From Candidatus Thiosymbion ectosymbiont of Catanema sp. Cochon2018 (GTDB lineage: Bacteria > Pseudomonadota > Gammaproteobacteria > Chromatiales > Chromatiaceae): 64,000 bases of DNA. The position numbers and the translations under genes are program-made. Shown in pieces: positions 12,717 to 21,437 of the stretch; within the stretch, counting starts at the first letter, position 1, and the number at the start of each line of letters is the position of its first letter. Under the pieces are notes generated by a model that did no database searches, had not been told where the DNA came from, and saw only the letters and a program-made list of their open reading frames with translations. The stretch spans positions 62,001 through 126,000 of the forward strand of contig WYCW01000005.1 of NCBI GenBank assembly GCA_011392765.1, read 5' to 3'.

Positions 12717-13263
12717 AGGGCACCTTGAAAATACAGTTTTCGTAAGTTAGATGCTTGAATAATCAATGGGTTAGAGTCGTCAAGTGGCGAAAAACTATTT
12801 TTCAAAGTGCCCTAAACCCGTTGGCCGGTTTCTGTCTCGCCCAGGTTGCTCCGATGATACGCTAGCCGCATCTCGAAGGGAGCTCGCAGCCATGGTCTGC
12901 TCCCTAACTTTCAACGACTAAGTTCACAGGCGTCCTCGTGCCTCACTGCCGCTATCTGAATTCCGACTGACCGGGTGCGCGAGAACGACGATCCAATATT
13001 CGCCGAATGGCCTCATGACGCCGTTTTCGGTACTGGCGTCACTGCCTCCCGGATCAGGTCGGTGATGATCGTGTTCTTGTCCTGTTCGGCAAACGTGGCA
13101 TTGGGACAGCGCCTTACCTCATCGGGGACGGTAAAATGGACGGCGGACAGCAGCTCCTAGCATAATTGCGCACTGGGGACGGTTGACGCGCCGGAGGTTC
13201 GTTTGCCCCCGCTTTTCATGGTTTTCCGGTTCCGACAATCCCTGTCAAACTGCGGGCATTGTC

Positions 13264-14451
13264 CTAACTTAATGGCATTGGTGTGAGGGTCGGGAGCTTT
13301 CGTAACGGCAGCACGGACAGCCGTTCATCCAGCTCGTAAGCGTCGCTTCCGGGGTAGAGCACCCAAAGGTGCTCCAACCGAAGATCCTGCAAAGCGATGC
13401 GCATCGAGCGATTGGGGCCCGGCGCATCGGCCGTCTTGAATTCGAAACCGTAACGTTTTCCCCGGATGGTAATCATCAAGTCCAGTTCGGCGCCGCCGTG
13501 GGTCGCCCAGAAGCAAGCCTCGCGTCGTTGAAAGGTGGTCAGCACCTGTTCAAGGGCAAATCCCTCCCAAGAGGACCCGAGCTTCGGATGTGACAGAAGG
13601 TCATCGCCGCTCTCCAGCTCCAGCAGAGCGTGCAAAACACCCGAATCGCGCACATAGACCTTCGGCGCTTTGACCTGTCGTTTGGAAAGATTCTCGAACC
13701 AGGGCGGAAGGACCCGGACCAGGTAGGCCCCCGAGAGGATGTCCAGATAGCGACGGGTGGTGGTCTCACCGGTACCCAACGACCGGGCAAGCTCGGCTGC
13801 GTTCCAGATCTGCCCGTGATAATGGGCGATCATGGTCCAGCAGCGGCGCAGGGTCTCAGCGGGGATCGAGATACCCAGTTGCGGAATGTCGCGCTCCAGC
13901 AGGGTCCGCAGGAAATCCCGACGCCAACCGAAGGAGGCCGCGTCGTCAGGGGCCAGAAAGGACCGTGGGAATCCGCCTCTGAGCCAGAGTCTGTCCTGGC
14001 TCCCCGCGCCGGTTTCGCGTAGATCGAATCCTCCCAGGTCCAGGAAGCCGACCCGACCTGCCAGGGATTCGGAAACCCCCTTGACGAGGCCGGGCGAGGC
14101 GCTGCCGAGGATCAGGAAACGGGTGGTGGCTTCGGGGCGGTCGATCAGAACCCGCAGTATTTCGAACAGCTCCGGGCGACGCTGGATCTCGTCGATGACC
14201 ACAAGACCCGAGAGTGCTCCCAGGTTGCGCATAGGGGCGGACAACCGGCGTACGTCGACAGGGGACTCCAGGTCGAAGATGGTGCAGGCAGGCTCTTCGG
14301 ACGCGATTACGCGCGCCAACGTGGTCTTCCCGCACTGGCGCGGACCCAGGATCGCCACGCAGGGGTGAGTGCGAAAAAGGTCTCGAACACGCTCGACGGC
14401 CTGGGGACGATCAATCATGAGGACACTATAATCCTTGTAAATCCTCCTCAC
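13264..14451 (-). CDS. ATP-binding protein of the DUF4143/AAA_14 type
   Basis: GPRQCGKTTLARVIA, LSGLVVIDEIQRRPELFEILR, and C-terminal nuclease-like GAELDLMITIRGKRYGFEFKTADAP. Confidence 0.85.
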   Translation of the reverse strand: MRRIYKDYSVLMIDRPQAVERVRDLFRTHPCVAILGPRQCGKTTLARVIASEEPACTIFDLESPVDVRRLSAPMRNLGALSGLVVIDEIQRRPELFEILRVLIDRPEATTRFLILGSASPGLVKGVSESLAGRVGFLDLGGFDLRETGAGSQDRLWLRGGFPRSFLAPDDAASFGWRRDFLRTLLERDIPQLGISIPAETLRRCWTMIAHYHGQIWNAAELARSLGTGETTTRRYLDILSGAYLVRVLPPWFENLSKRQVKAPKVYVRDSGVLHALLELESGDDLLSHPKLGSSWEGFALEQVLTTFQRREACFWATHGGAELDLMITIRGKRYGFEFKTADAPGPNRSMRIALQDLRLEHLWVLYPGSDAYELDERLSVLPLRKLPTLTPMPLS

Positions 14452-14726
14452 AATGATGGATTTTCAAGGTTTATGCGAACCCGGCTTCGAGTCGGCCTCC
14501 GAAGAGTCTTGATCGCACCGTCGCAGGCGCGGAGCGAGAAACCTAAGCCGATCCAATCCCAATATTTCCAGCGGAACCGGAAGACGCTGTCAGCCGACCT
14601 GCTCGCGATCGGGAAGAGATGCACCGCACATGGCCGTCGGGATGACACCGAGCACGGCGAGCTGCTCTATGACGAGCGTGGTCTCCCCCGATAATCATCG
14701 ACACCTTTGTTCGTGAAAACCCGGAA

Positions 14727-15896
14727 CTACACCACCCCCCCTTCGCCAAGCACCTCTTCGATAATTTCGTTCTCATCCAGAAACTCGATGGAGACAGGGC
14801 CTTCTGCCGGGTCGTGCCCAACGAGACGGGCCTCTTCGATTACCTGCTGCATGGTTGTCACGATCTTGCGCGGCGTGATTTCCGTGAGTTGCGAGGCAAT
14901 GGCCTCGATAGCGGCTTCCTCGAACGGGAAGAAATCGACCTCCCCCTCGGGATCGGCTCGATTGCTGTTCAGAATCTCCCGCACGAAACTCACTGTGTCA
15001 TCCTTGTCGAAGCCGACCAGCTCGATTTGGCGATGAATGTGGCTGAGGACATAGTCGAAAAATAGCACTGCCAGCTGCGAAATCTCCGCTGACAACGCAA
15101 TCACCATGCAGAAGCAATTCGGGCAGTTGTCGTAGATGTGCCGAAGGATGTCGTTGACTTCTCGCGCTTCCTTTACGCTGGCTCGCTCCAGATCGTCCAG
15201 TTCGTCGATGAAGAGATATGCTCCCTTTCTGAAACGCCGCGTGTCAGTCGCAGAAACCTGAAGCTCGTACACGAACAGGTTCACAAGCCGGGTAAAGATC
15301 ATCATCGCTTGATAATCTGTCAGCCCCTTCGGCGCGAGTAGCTTACGGAAATCATCATCTTGTTGGCAGCGATTGATCTCCTTGGCAAAGTTGTTCAGTT
15401 CCACCGGCGGGATGAGTTCCTCGATAATCTTCTCAGGCGGAATATCATGACCATATCCGTTCGCTTCGCGGAAAGCTGATATGCATTCCACCAGGAAATT
15501 GTGGAAGGCTTGTACATCAGCCAGCAAGTTCGATTTGGCGACGATGTCGTCGCGAAATGCGCCCGCGAAGGTTAGTGCGCCCTTGTCCTTACGCAGCGTC
15601 GGGATGAAGTAACATACCGCATTGAAGGTATCTTTTTCTTCATACAGAATCCTGTTCTGTGCCCAGAGAAGCGCATGCGATTTCCCTGTCCCATAGTTAC
15701 CGTAGAACATGAGAAAGTTCGCGTTGCCTACTTGATCGGCTAGAGAGCGATTCAGATACTTATTCAGCTGGTTCTTTTGCTTCTCATATCCGGCCCATAT
15801 GCTCGCGCGTGGATCAGCGGCAAAGTTCGGGTTTGACCGGAACGGATTATCCCGCAGGTTGGCCCTTCTGTAGTACTCTTTCGGCTCCATCACCAT
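14727..15896 (-). CDS. AAA/ORC-like P-loop ATPase
   Basis: Walker A FYGNYGTGKSHALLWA; Walker B YLFIDELDDLE; overlaps the end of the upstream PLD gene by a few nt. Confidence 0.75.
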   Translation of the reverse strand: MVMEPKEYYRRANLRDNPFRSNPNFAADPRASIWAGYEKQKNQLNKYLNRSLADQVGNANFLMFYGNYGTGKSHALLWAQNRILYEEKDTFNAVCYFIPTLRKDKGALTFAGAFRDDIVAKSNLLADVQAFHNFLVECISAFREANGYGHDIPPEKIIEELIPPVELNNFAKEINRCQQDDDFRKLLAPKGLTDYQAMMIFTRLVNLFVYELQVSATDTRRFRKGAYLFIDELDDLERASVKEAREVNDILRHIYDNCPNCFCMVIALSAEISQLAVLFFDYVLSHIHRQIELVGFDKDDTVSFVREILNSNRADPEGEVDFFPFEEAAIEAIASQLTEITPRKIVTTMQQVIEEARLVGHDPAEGPVSIEFLDENEIIEEVLGEGGVV

Positions 15897-16837
15897 TTTT
15901 CATTCTCCAGTTGTTGCCATCGCCCACGCGCAAGAAATCTGCGTACATCGGGCAGCTCATAGCCACGCAGCATCAACTCGGTTATGTAGCTTTCGACGTA
16001 GCCGATCTCATCTTCCGGAAGTGCGTAGCAAAGCTCTTCGTTATAGCGCTCTGTCTCCAGAGCCATTCCCGCGGATATGAGATTCGCCGAACCTATAAGG
16101 ATCAACGACGAATACCGATCTCCGCCGCGCAATCCCGGCTCATAGCGACGGGCTTCATCGAAGATAAAGCAGTACAGCTTAGTATGTAGCCGCGGGTAGA
16201 CGAAGATACCTACCTTTCGCTCTGCAAGCCTTTCCATCCATTCGATCTCCGCATTTTTCGGAGGCGCAGTAATTATCACAACACTTGCCCCGTCTTCGAC
16301 TTGATCGAGCAGTAGCTTTCCAAAGGCCGCCGTAGGGGCGAATAGATCGCCATTGATGAACGGTGCAACCAGCCAAATATCCTTGTGGGGCAGATTTCGC
16401 CGCGAGAAGATTTCACGCCTGATCTGGGGACTCGGCACATTGCGTTTGAACCGGTTTACCGGCCGCGCAGACCGGTCTTCACGTGCGGACATCGCGGCGA
16501 CCGCTGCCGCTACTTCTGATCCTGTTTCCGAAATAGGGATAGCCGCTTCCACGGTTCCGGGGGCCGGATCGACGAGCCGATCCTCCACGCTGTGCTCTCC
16601 AGCGCGGAAGAGATAAATATTCTCACCGGAGCGCAAATAGATCACGCGATAGGCGGTACGCTTTCGGCTCACATAGCGTATCCAAGCGCCTCGGATCCCC
16701 TCGTAGCGATGGTCATCACTGTCGGCCCGGAAGCTTCCATCCGGGTGCAGCGTCTTCTGGAGGGCGCGGCGCGCGAAGTGCGCGTCTGCGTGGTCCTGAA
16801 GATCGGCGATGAAGTCAGGGAGCAAGAAGACCGGCAT
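15890..16837 (-). CDS. RelE-like domain fused to a phospholipase-D-like domain
   Basis: N-terminal RKRTAYRVIYLRSGENIYLFRAGEHSVEDRL resembles RelE/ParE folds; C-terminal RLHTKLYCFIFDE + LILIGSANLISAGM (HxKx4D, GSAN). Confidence 0.75.
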   Translation of the reverse strand: MPVFLLPDFIADLQDHADAHFARRALQKTLHPDGSFRADSDDHRYEGIRGAWIRYVSRKRTAYRVIYLRSGENIYLFRAGEHSVEDRLVDPAPGTVEAAIPISETGSEVAAAVAAMSAREDRSARPVNRFKRNVPSPQIRREIFSRRNLPHKDIWLVAPFINGDLFAPTAAFGKLLLDQVEDGASVVIITAPPKNAEIEWMERLAERKVGIFVYPRLHTKLYCFIFDEARRYEPGLRGGDRYSSLILIGSANLISAGMALETERYNEELCYALPEDEIGYVESYITELMLRGYELPDVRRFLARGRWQQLENEKW

Positions 16838-16838
16838 T

Positions 16839-17365
16839 TTATCTCTTCACGCTGAGGGCGCCGCTGGTGTTCCTAGACCACCGGAATGCAAGCCTACGCT
16901 TCTCACCTTTCTGCTCTTCTGCGATGGCTGCAGGCAGCTTGAGCACCGGTTTATCCGTAGCGCAGGCGCACGCAACTGCAGCCGGGTAGGCAACCGTGAT
17001 GGGCAACTCACGGCGAAGCATGGCTTTGCGCACATGCAGTCCGCGAAAAACCACCATCATCTCGCTAATGAGGGCGATTGCTGCGTCCGTGTCCGCGTCG
17101 TCCTTGACCCTGATTCCAGCATAAGCACCGCCAAAATCAATCAGGCATTCCCAGAAACCTTTCGTTTTGTCACCCAGTAAGTCTGGCCGGAATCCGGATC
17201 GCACCAGCTCGTAGTCCATAGGCCAAAACGTAAAAAGCCCTTTCGTATTGATGTATCCCGTTTCGGTGAGCGCATCAATGAAGTCCCTGCCGCGCTGCGT
17301 CAGGCCGGTGTCATCATCCGGGACCTGACATATTTCTGTCTCGCCCAGGTTGCTCCGATGATACG
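16839..17365 (-). CDS. First gene of the PLD/ATPase operon, unknown function; 5' end split by a MITE
   Basis: ORF 16839-17219 extends in frame upstream as ...LAYHRSNLGETEICQVPDDDTGLTQRGRDFIDALTETGYINTKGLFTFWPMDYELV to the MITE boundary. Confidence 0.55.
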
Positions 17366-17541
17366 CTAGGGGGCGTTCTCAATTAATAAATCATCTAAGT
17401 GTTGTAGGCTGGGTGGCAAGGAACGAAACCCAGCTTTTCCGATCCGCAATACCCTGTGCCGGGTTTGGCCGTCCCTGGCCGTAACCCAGCCTACGGGCTT
17501 GATTTTTATGATGATTTGGCTCAATTGAGAACGCCCCCTAG
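17366..17541. repeat. MITE family B, ctagggggcgttctcaatt...gagaacgccccctag
   Basis: Related copies at 42422-42720 and 57107-57280; MITE-free paralogous site at 12831-12916. Confidence 0.85.
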
Positions 17542-17687
17542 GCCGCATCCGCGCGGGAGCTCGCAGCTATGGTCCGCTCCCTAGCTTTCAAGTCATACCG
17601 GATCGAAATCGGAAAACGCGCTCCCCGTTTCCGGATCGAGTAAAATGTCGGAGTTTTAAGCTTCGGCAAAGAGGAGATACCTGTCCC

Positions 17688-18155
17688 ATGCAAGTTCACG
17701 AAGTCATGAGTCGCGCCATACGTTCGGTCAGTGCGGACGCCAAGGTCATGGAGGTAGCCTCCATCATGTGCCTGTACCGGATTCCGGGTATCCCGGTCGT
17801 AGCGGACGACGGGAAGCTGGTGGGTATCGTCACGGAGAAGGATGTGCTGCACAGCCTGTTTCCGAAGCTCGAGAACCTGATGGAGGAGGGCATGGGTAAC
17901 GTGGATCTAGACAAGCAGATCGCCAAGTACAAGGATGTGCTGGCGTTGTCGGTAAGCGATCTCATGACCCGCAATCCCATCACGGTGTCCCCGGATATGC
18001 ATGTGTTGCGGGCCGCGTCCGTCATGGTGCGTCATCGCTTCCGCCGCATCCCGGTGGCGCACGACGGAATGTTGGTGGGTATGTTGAGCCTCGGTGATCT
18101 GCACAAGGCCATTTTTCACCTCAATGTCGCTACGAAGAAGCCGGATAAGGGCTGA
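17688..18155 (+). CDS. CBS-domain protein
   Basis: Two CBS-type repeats: VHEVMSRAIRSVSADAKVMEVASIM... and VSDLMTRNPITVSPDMHVLRAASVMV. Confidence 0.9.
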   Translation: MQVHEVMSRAIRSVSADAKVMEVASIMCLYRIPGIPVVADDGKLVGIVTEKDVLHSLFPKLENLMEEGMGNVDLDKQIAKYKDVLALSVSDLMTRNPITVSPDMHVLRAASVMVRHRFRRIPVAHDGMLVGMLSLGDLHKAIFHLNVATKKPDKG

Positions 18156-18318
18156 CCGAGAATGGCGCCCATCCGCCAGGATTCCTTGACGGACCCGCAT
18201 CTTTAACAAATGAGTCGAGTTTTACGGGTACGGGGAACAGTAACCACGAAAGACACGAAATCGAAATCGGGATCGCAATCGGAATTTCGATTGCGATCCC
18301 GATCTGGGCTTTTACGAT

Positions 18319-18660
18319 GGCTCTTTATGGATTCCGGACTGCTGACGATCATGGAAGGGCACCACCGGACACTTTGGCGTGCGGCGGCGACTTTACCCCG
18401 ACACCGGAAGGAACCCGCGGTGCTTGGTGTAACCAAGGTATCGGTCAGGTAGTACAAGCCTGCCGCCGCTTTGGATTGGGCACGGCATCTATTCCCGGCA
18501 CCGGCGTTACGACCAGGGGAAAGCGCCGTCGCCGCGGCGTGTGGTGAACCCGGCGCTCGGATTTCCGGCACCGGCTGCCGGGAACCCTCGTCGCTCAGGT
18601 TCGATGTGCCGCGCCGCTTTGCCGGCGCACTCCAAAACAATCCGGAATCCATAAAGAGCC
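18319..18660. repeat. MITE family A (342 bp) with 8-bp target duplication TTTACGAT
   Basis: Termini ggctctttatggattccggactg / aatccggaatccataaagagcc; TTTACGAT at 18311-18318 and 18661-18668. Confidence 0.9.
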
Positions 18661-18733
18661 TTTACGATACCCTCGTAGGGTAGAGGGGGCACCCACAAAG
18701 GTGCCCCTGCAAAAAATCGGCTCTCTTACGGAT

Positions 18734-18978
18734 TGTGTGGGTAGATGGAAAAGGAAACCATCCTTGACAGGCTGGACGGGCGCCGGGGAGTGGTTTGCAT
18801 GAAGGGATCGGGGTGCTTTGGCAACGGGGCTGCGCCTCAGGGCGCACTCAGCAACGGTGGGACATTCGGCTCAATTCGCCAGGTGCCCCGATCCCTTCTT
18901 GCTCGCATTCTGTTGCGCCCGTCCGGCCTGTCAAGGACGCAGCCGCTACGCGGTGGTTTCCTTTTCCACCCACACAAA
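18734..18978. repeat. About 245-bp imperfect inverted repeat upstream of comEC
   Basis: ggaaaaggaaacca...ccttgacaggctggacgggcg...gggatcggggtgc repeated inverted at the right side. Confidence 0.6.
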
Positions 18979-19094
18979 ACGAAACAGAACCAAAAAACCT
19001 TCGCGCCCTTTGCAGTTCAAAATCTACCACTCCCTGCTTTTGACGACTGACGACCGGTAATCGGCGACCGGAAGCCGGCAGTCGGAGAAAATCT

Positions 19095-21437
19095 TTGCGC
19101 CCTTGCGGTTCAAAACCGGGGCTGATCGCCAACGGTTTGGGCTTTGCATCCGGTGTCGGCGTCCTGTTTCTGCTGCCGTCGCTGCCACCCTTGTGGCCTC
19201 TGCTCCTGTTCGCCGTATCGTCGGTGGTAGCGGCCTGGCGCCGGCCGTTGCTGTGGCCGTTCGCCTGTGCCCTAGTCGGCCTTCTGTGGGCCTGGATCCA
19301 GGTCTGCCAGGTCCTCTGTGCGCCCTTTCCCGAGACCCTGCTGCGCCAGGATCTGGAGCTGACCGGCAGGATTGCCGGCCTGCCGGGAAAAACAGGCAAC
19401 GGCGGTGCACAGTTTCTGTTCCAGGTCGAGCGCGCGCATGCGCAGGGACAGGCTATCAGCTTCGAAGGGCTGGTGCGCCTGAGTTGGTACCGGGATGCAC
19501 CGGCACTCAGGGCCGGTGAATACTGGCACCTGACCGCTCGCCTCAAGCTACCCCACGGCTTTGCCAATCCCGGCGGATTCGATTATGAACGCTGGCTGTT
19601 CCAGCAGGGAATCAAGGCCACGGGCTACGTCCGCGGCACGGGCGAAAACCTACGTTTAGACGCCGGTCCCGGAATCTATATCATCGCTCGTTGGCGCCAA
19701 CGGCTGCGGGAGCGTATCCGGGAGATCCTACCGGGCTCTACCGGGGGAACTCTGGTACAGGCCCTGGTTCTGGGGGACCGTTCCGGGCTGGGTCCCGAGC
19801 AATGGGAAGTCCTGACCCGTACCGGCACCAATCATCTGATTGCCATCTCCGGTCTGCACGTGGGGATGGTGGCCACCTTCCTGTTCTTTCTGTCCCGCCG
19901 GGTCTGGTCGCGCAGCGCCCGGCTGACCCTGCTGCTCGCCGCCCCGCGGGCCGGCGCGATCGCCGCCCTGGCAGGGGCGGTCGCCTACAGCGCCCTGGCC
20001 GGATTCGCCGTCTCCACCCAGCGCGCGCTGGTCATGCTGGCAGTGGTCCTGGGGGCGGTGCTGTTTTCGCGCACGGTGCGTCCGGCGAGCGGCATTGTCC
20101 TGGCCCTGGTGGGGGTCCTGATCCTGGACCCGCAGGCAATGCTTGCCTACGGCTTCTGGCTCTCCTTCGGCGCCGTGGCCGTGCTGCTCGCTGCCTTTGG
20201 ACAGCGGCTCGGGAGGGGCCGGTCCTGGGGTAACTGGGGACGGGCGCAGTGGGTCGTTGCCCTGGGGCTATTGCCGCTGTTGCTGCTCCTGTTCGGCCGG
20301 GCCTCCGTGATCGCGCCGTTGGTAAATCTGGTGGCCGTGCCCCTGTTCAGCTCGGTGTTGTTGCCGGTTGTACTGGTGGCGAGTCTGCTCGGCCTGGTGC
20401 CCGGCCTGGAGCCGCCCTTGGTCCTGACGGCGCAGGTATTGGAAGACGGATTCGGGCTGCTGGAGGCGGTCTCCGGCTGGGACTGGGCGGCGGTGACCCT
20501 GTCCTGGCGTCCGGCCTGGGTATGGGCCGGTGCCTTTGCCGGTGCGTTCCTGCTGCTGGCCCCCCGCGGGCTGCCGGGGACCTGGCTCGGATTCCTGTTC
20601 CTGCTGCCGTTGGCGCTGATCCGCCCGCCGGCGCCGAGTCCGGGTACCGCCGAGTTCACCCTGCTCGATGTGGGCCAGGGACTTGCGGCCCTGGTCCGGA
20701 CCAGTCGCCACGTCCTCGTCTATGACACGGGCCCAAAGTTTCCCAGCGGCTTCAACACCGGCGCCGCGGTCATACTCCCTTATCTCCACCATCGGGGCGT
20801 GCGGCGCATCGATACCCTCGTCATCAGCCATGCCGACCGGGATCACGCAGGGGGATTCACCGGCCTGAACGGCAAGATCTCCATCGGCCGCATCTTGAGC
20901 GGGGAGCCGGGGGAAATTCCGGGAGGACGCGCGCGTCCCTGCCTTGCCGGTGATGACTGGACCTGGGATGGAGTGGATTTCGATCTCCTCTACCCGTTTA
21001 CTGCCGGGCGCCAAGGCAACCCGAGCTCCTGCGTCCTGCGGGTGAGCATACCCGGCACCGGTTCCAGCGTCTTGCTGACCGGGGATATCGACACCAAGAT
21101 AGAGGACAGGCTGGCAGCGGCGCAGCCCGAGCGACTCGCAAGCACCATTCTGGTGGCGGGTCACCATGGCAGCAACACTTCCACGGGGACCGCCTTCTTA
21201 AAAAGGGTTGCACCAGGGTTCGTACTCTATGCCGCCGGTTATGCGAACCGCTTCGGCCTCCCCGCCATGGCAGTACGCGAGCGGGTGGCGGAACAGGGCG
21301 CCACGCAGCTCGACACCACGAGCGCGGGTGCCATTGCCTTTCGACTCGGACCCACCGGCATCAAGGGACCCTGGTCATTCCGCCAAGAGCATAGGCGCCT
21401 GTGGAGCCATCGGGTCCGGTCGATTTCGAGCCGCTAG
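19095..21437 (+). CDS. comEC: DNA internalization competence protein ComEC/Rec2
   Basis: 780 aa; LVLGDRSGLGPEQWEVLTRTGTNHLIAISGLHVGM and C-terminal metallo-beta-lactamase-like domain HADRDHAGG. Confidence 0.93.
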   Translation: MRPCGSKPGLIANGLGFASGVGVLFLLPSLPPLWPLLLFAVSSVVAAWRRPLLWPFACALVGLLWAWIQVCQVLCAPFPETLLRQDLELTGRIAGLPGKTGNGGAQFLFQVERAHAQGQAISFEGLVRLSWYRDAPALRAGEYWHLTARLKLPHGFANPGGFDYERWLFQQGIKATGYVRGTGENLRLDAGPGIYIIARWRQRLRERIREILPGSTGGTLVQALVLGDRSGLGPEQWEVLTRTGTNHLIAISGLHVGMVATFLFFLSRRVWSRSARLTLLLAAPRAGAIAALAGAVAYSALAGFAVSTQRALVMLAVVLGAVLFSRTVRPASGIVLALVGVLILDPQAMLAYGFWLSFGAVAVLLAAFGQRLGRGRSWGNWGRAQWVVALGLLPLLLLLFGRASVIAPLVNLVAVPLFSSVLLPVVLVASLLGLVPGLEPPLVLTAQVLEDGFGLLEAVSGWDWAAVTLSWRPAWVWAGAFAGAFLLLAPRGLPGTWLGFLFLLPLALIRPPAPSPGTAEFTLLDVGQGLAALVRTSRHVLVYDTGPKFPSGFNTGAAVILPYLHHRGVRRIDTLVISHADRDHAGGFTGLNGKISIGRILSGEPGEIPGGRARPCLAGDDWTWDGVDFDLLYPFTAGRQGNPSSCVLRVSIPGTGSSVLLTGDIDTKIEDRLAAAQPERLASTILVAGHHGSNTSTGTAFLKRVAPGFVLYAAGYANRFGLPAMAVRERVAEQGATQLDTTSAGAIAFRLGPTGIKGPWSFRQEHRRLWSHRVRSISSR

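Noticed and set aside
12965-13160. 61-aa ORF near 13 kb as a gene
   Set aside because: Short, no motif, lies in decayed intergenic DNA.
20268-21167. 299-aa minus-strand ORF antisense to comEC, and similar ORFs antisense to phoR, recA, ROCO, purH and mrdA
   Set aside because: No recognisable motifs; opposite strand encodes conserved proteins.
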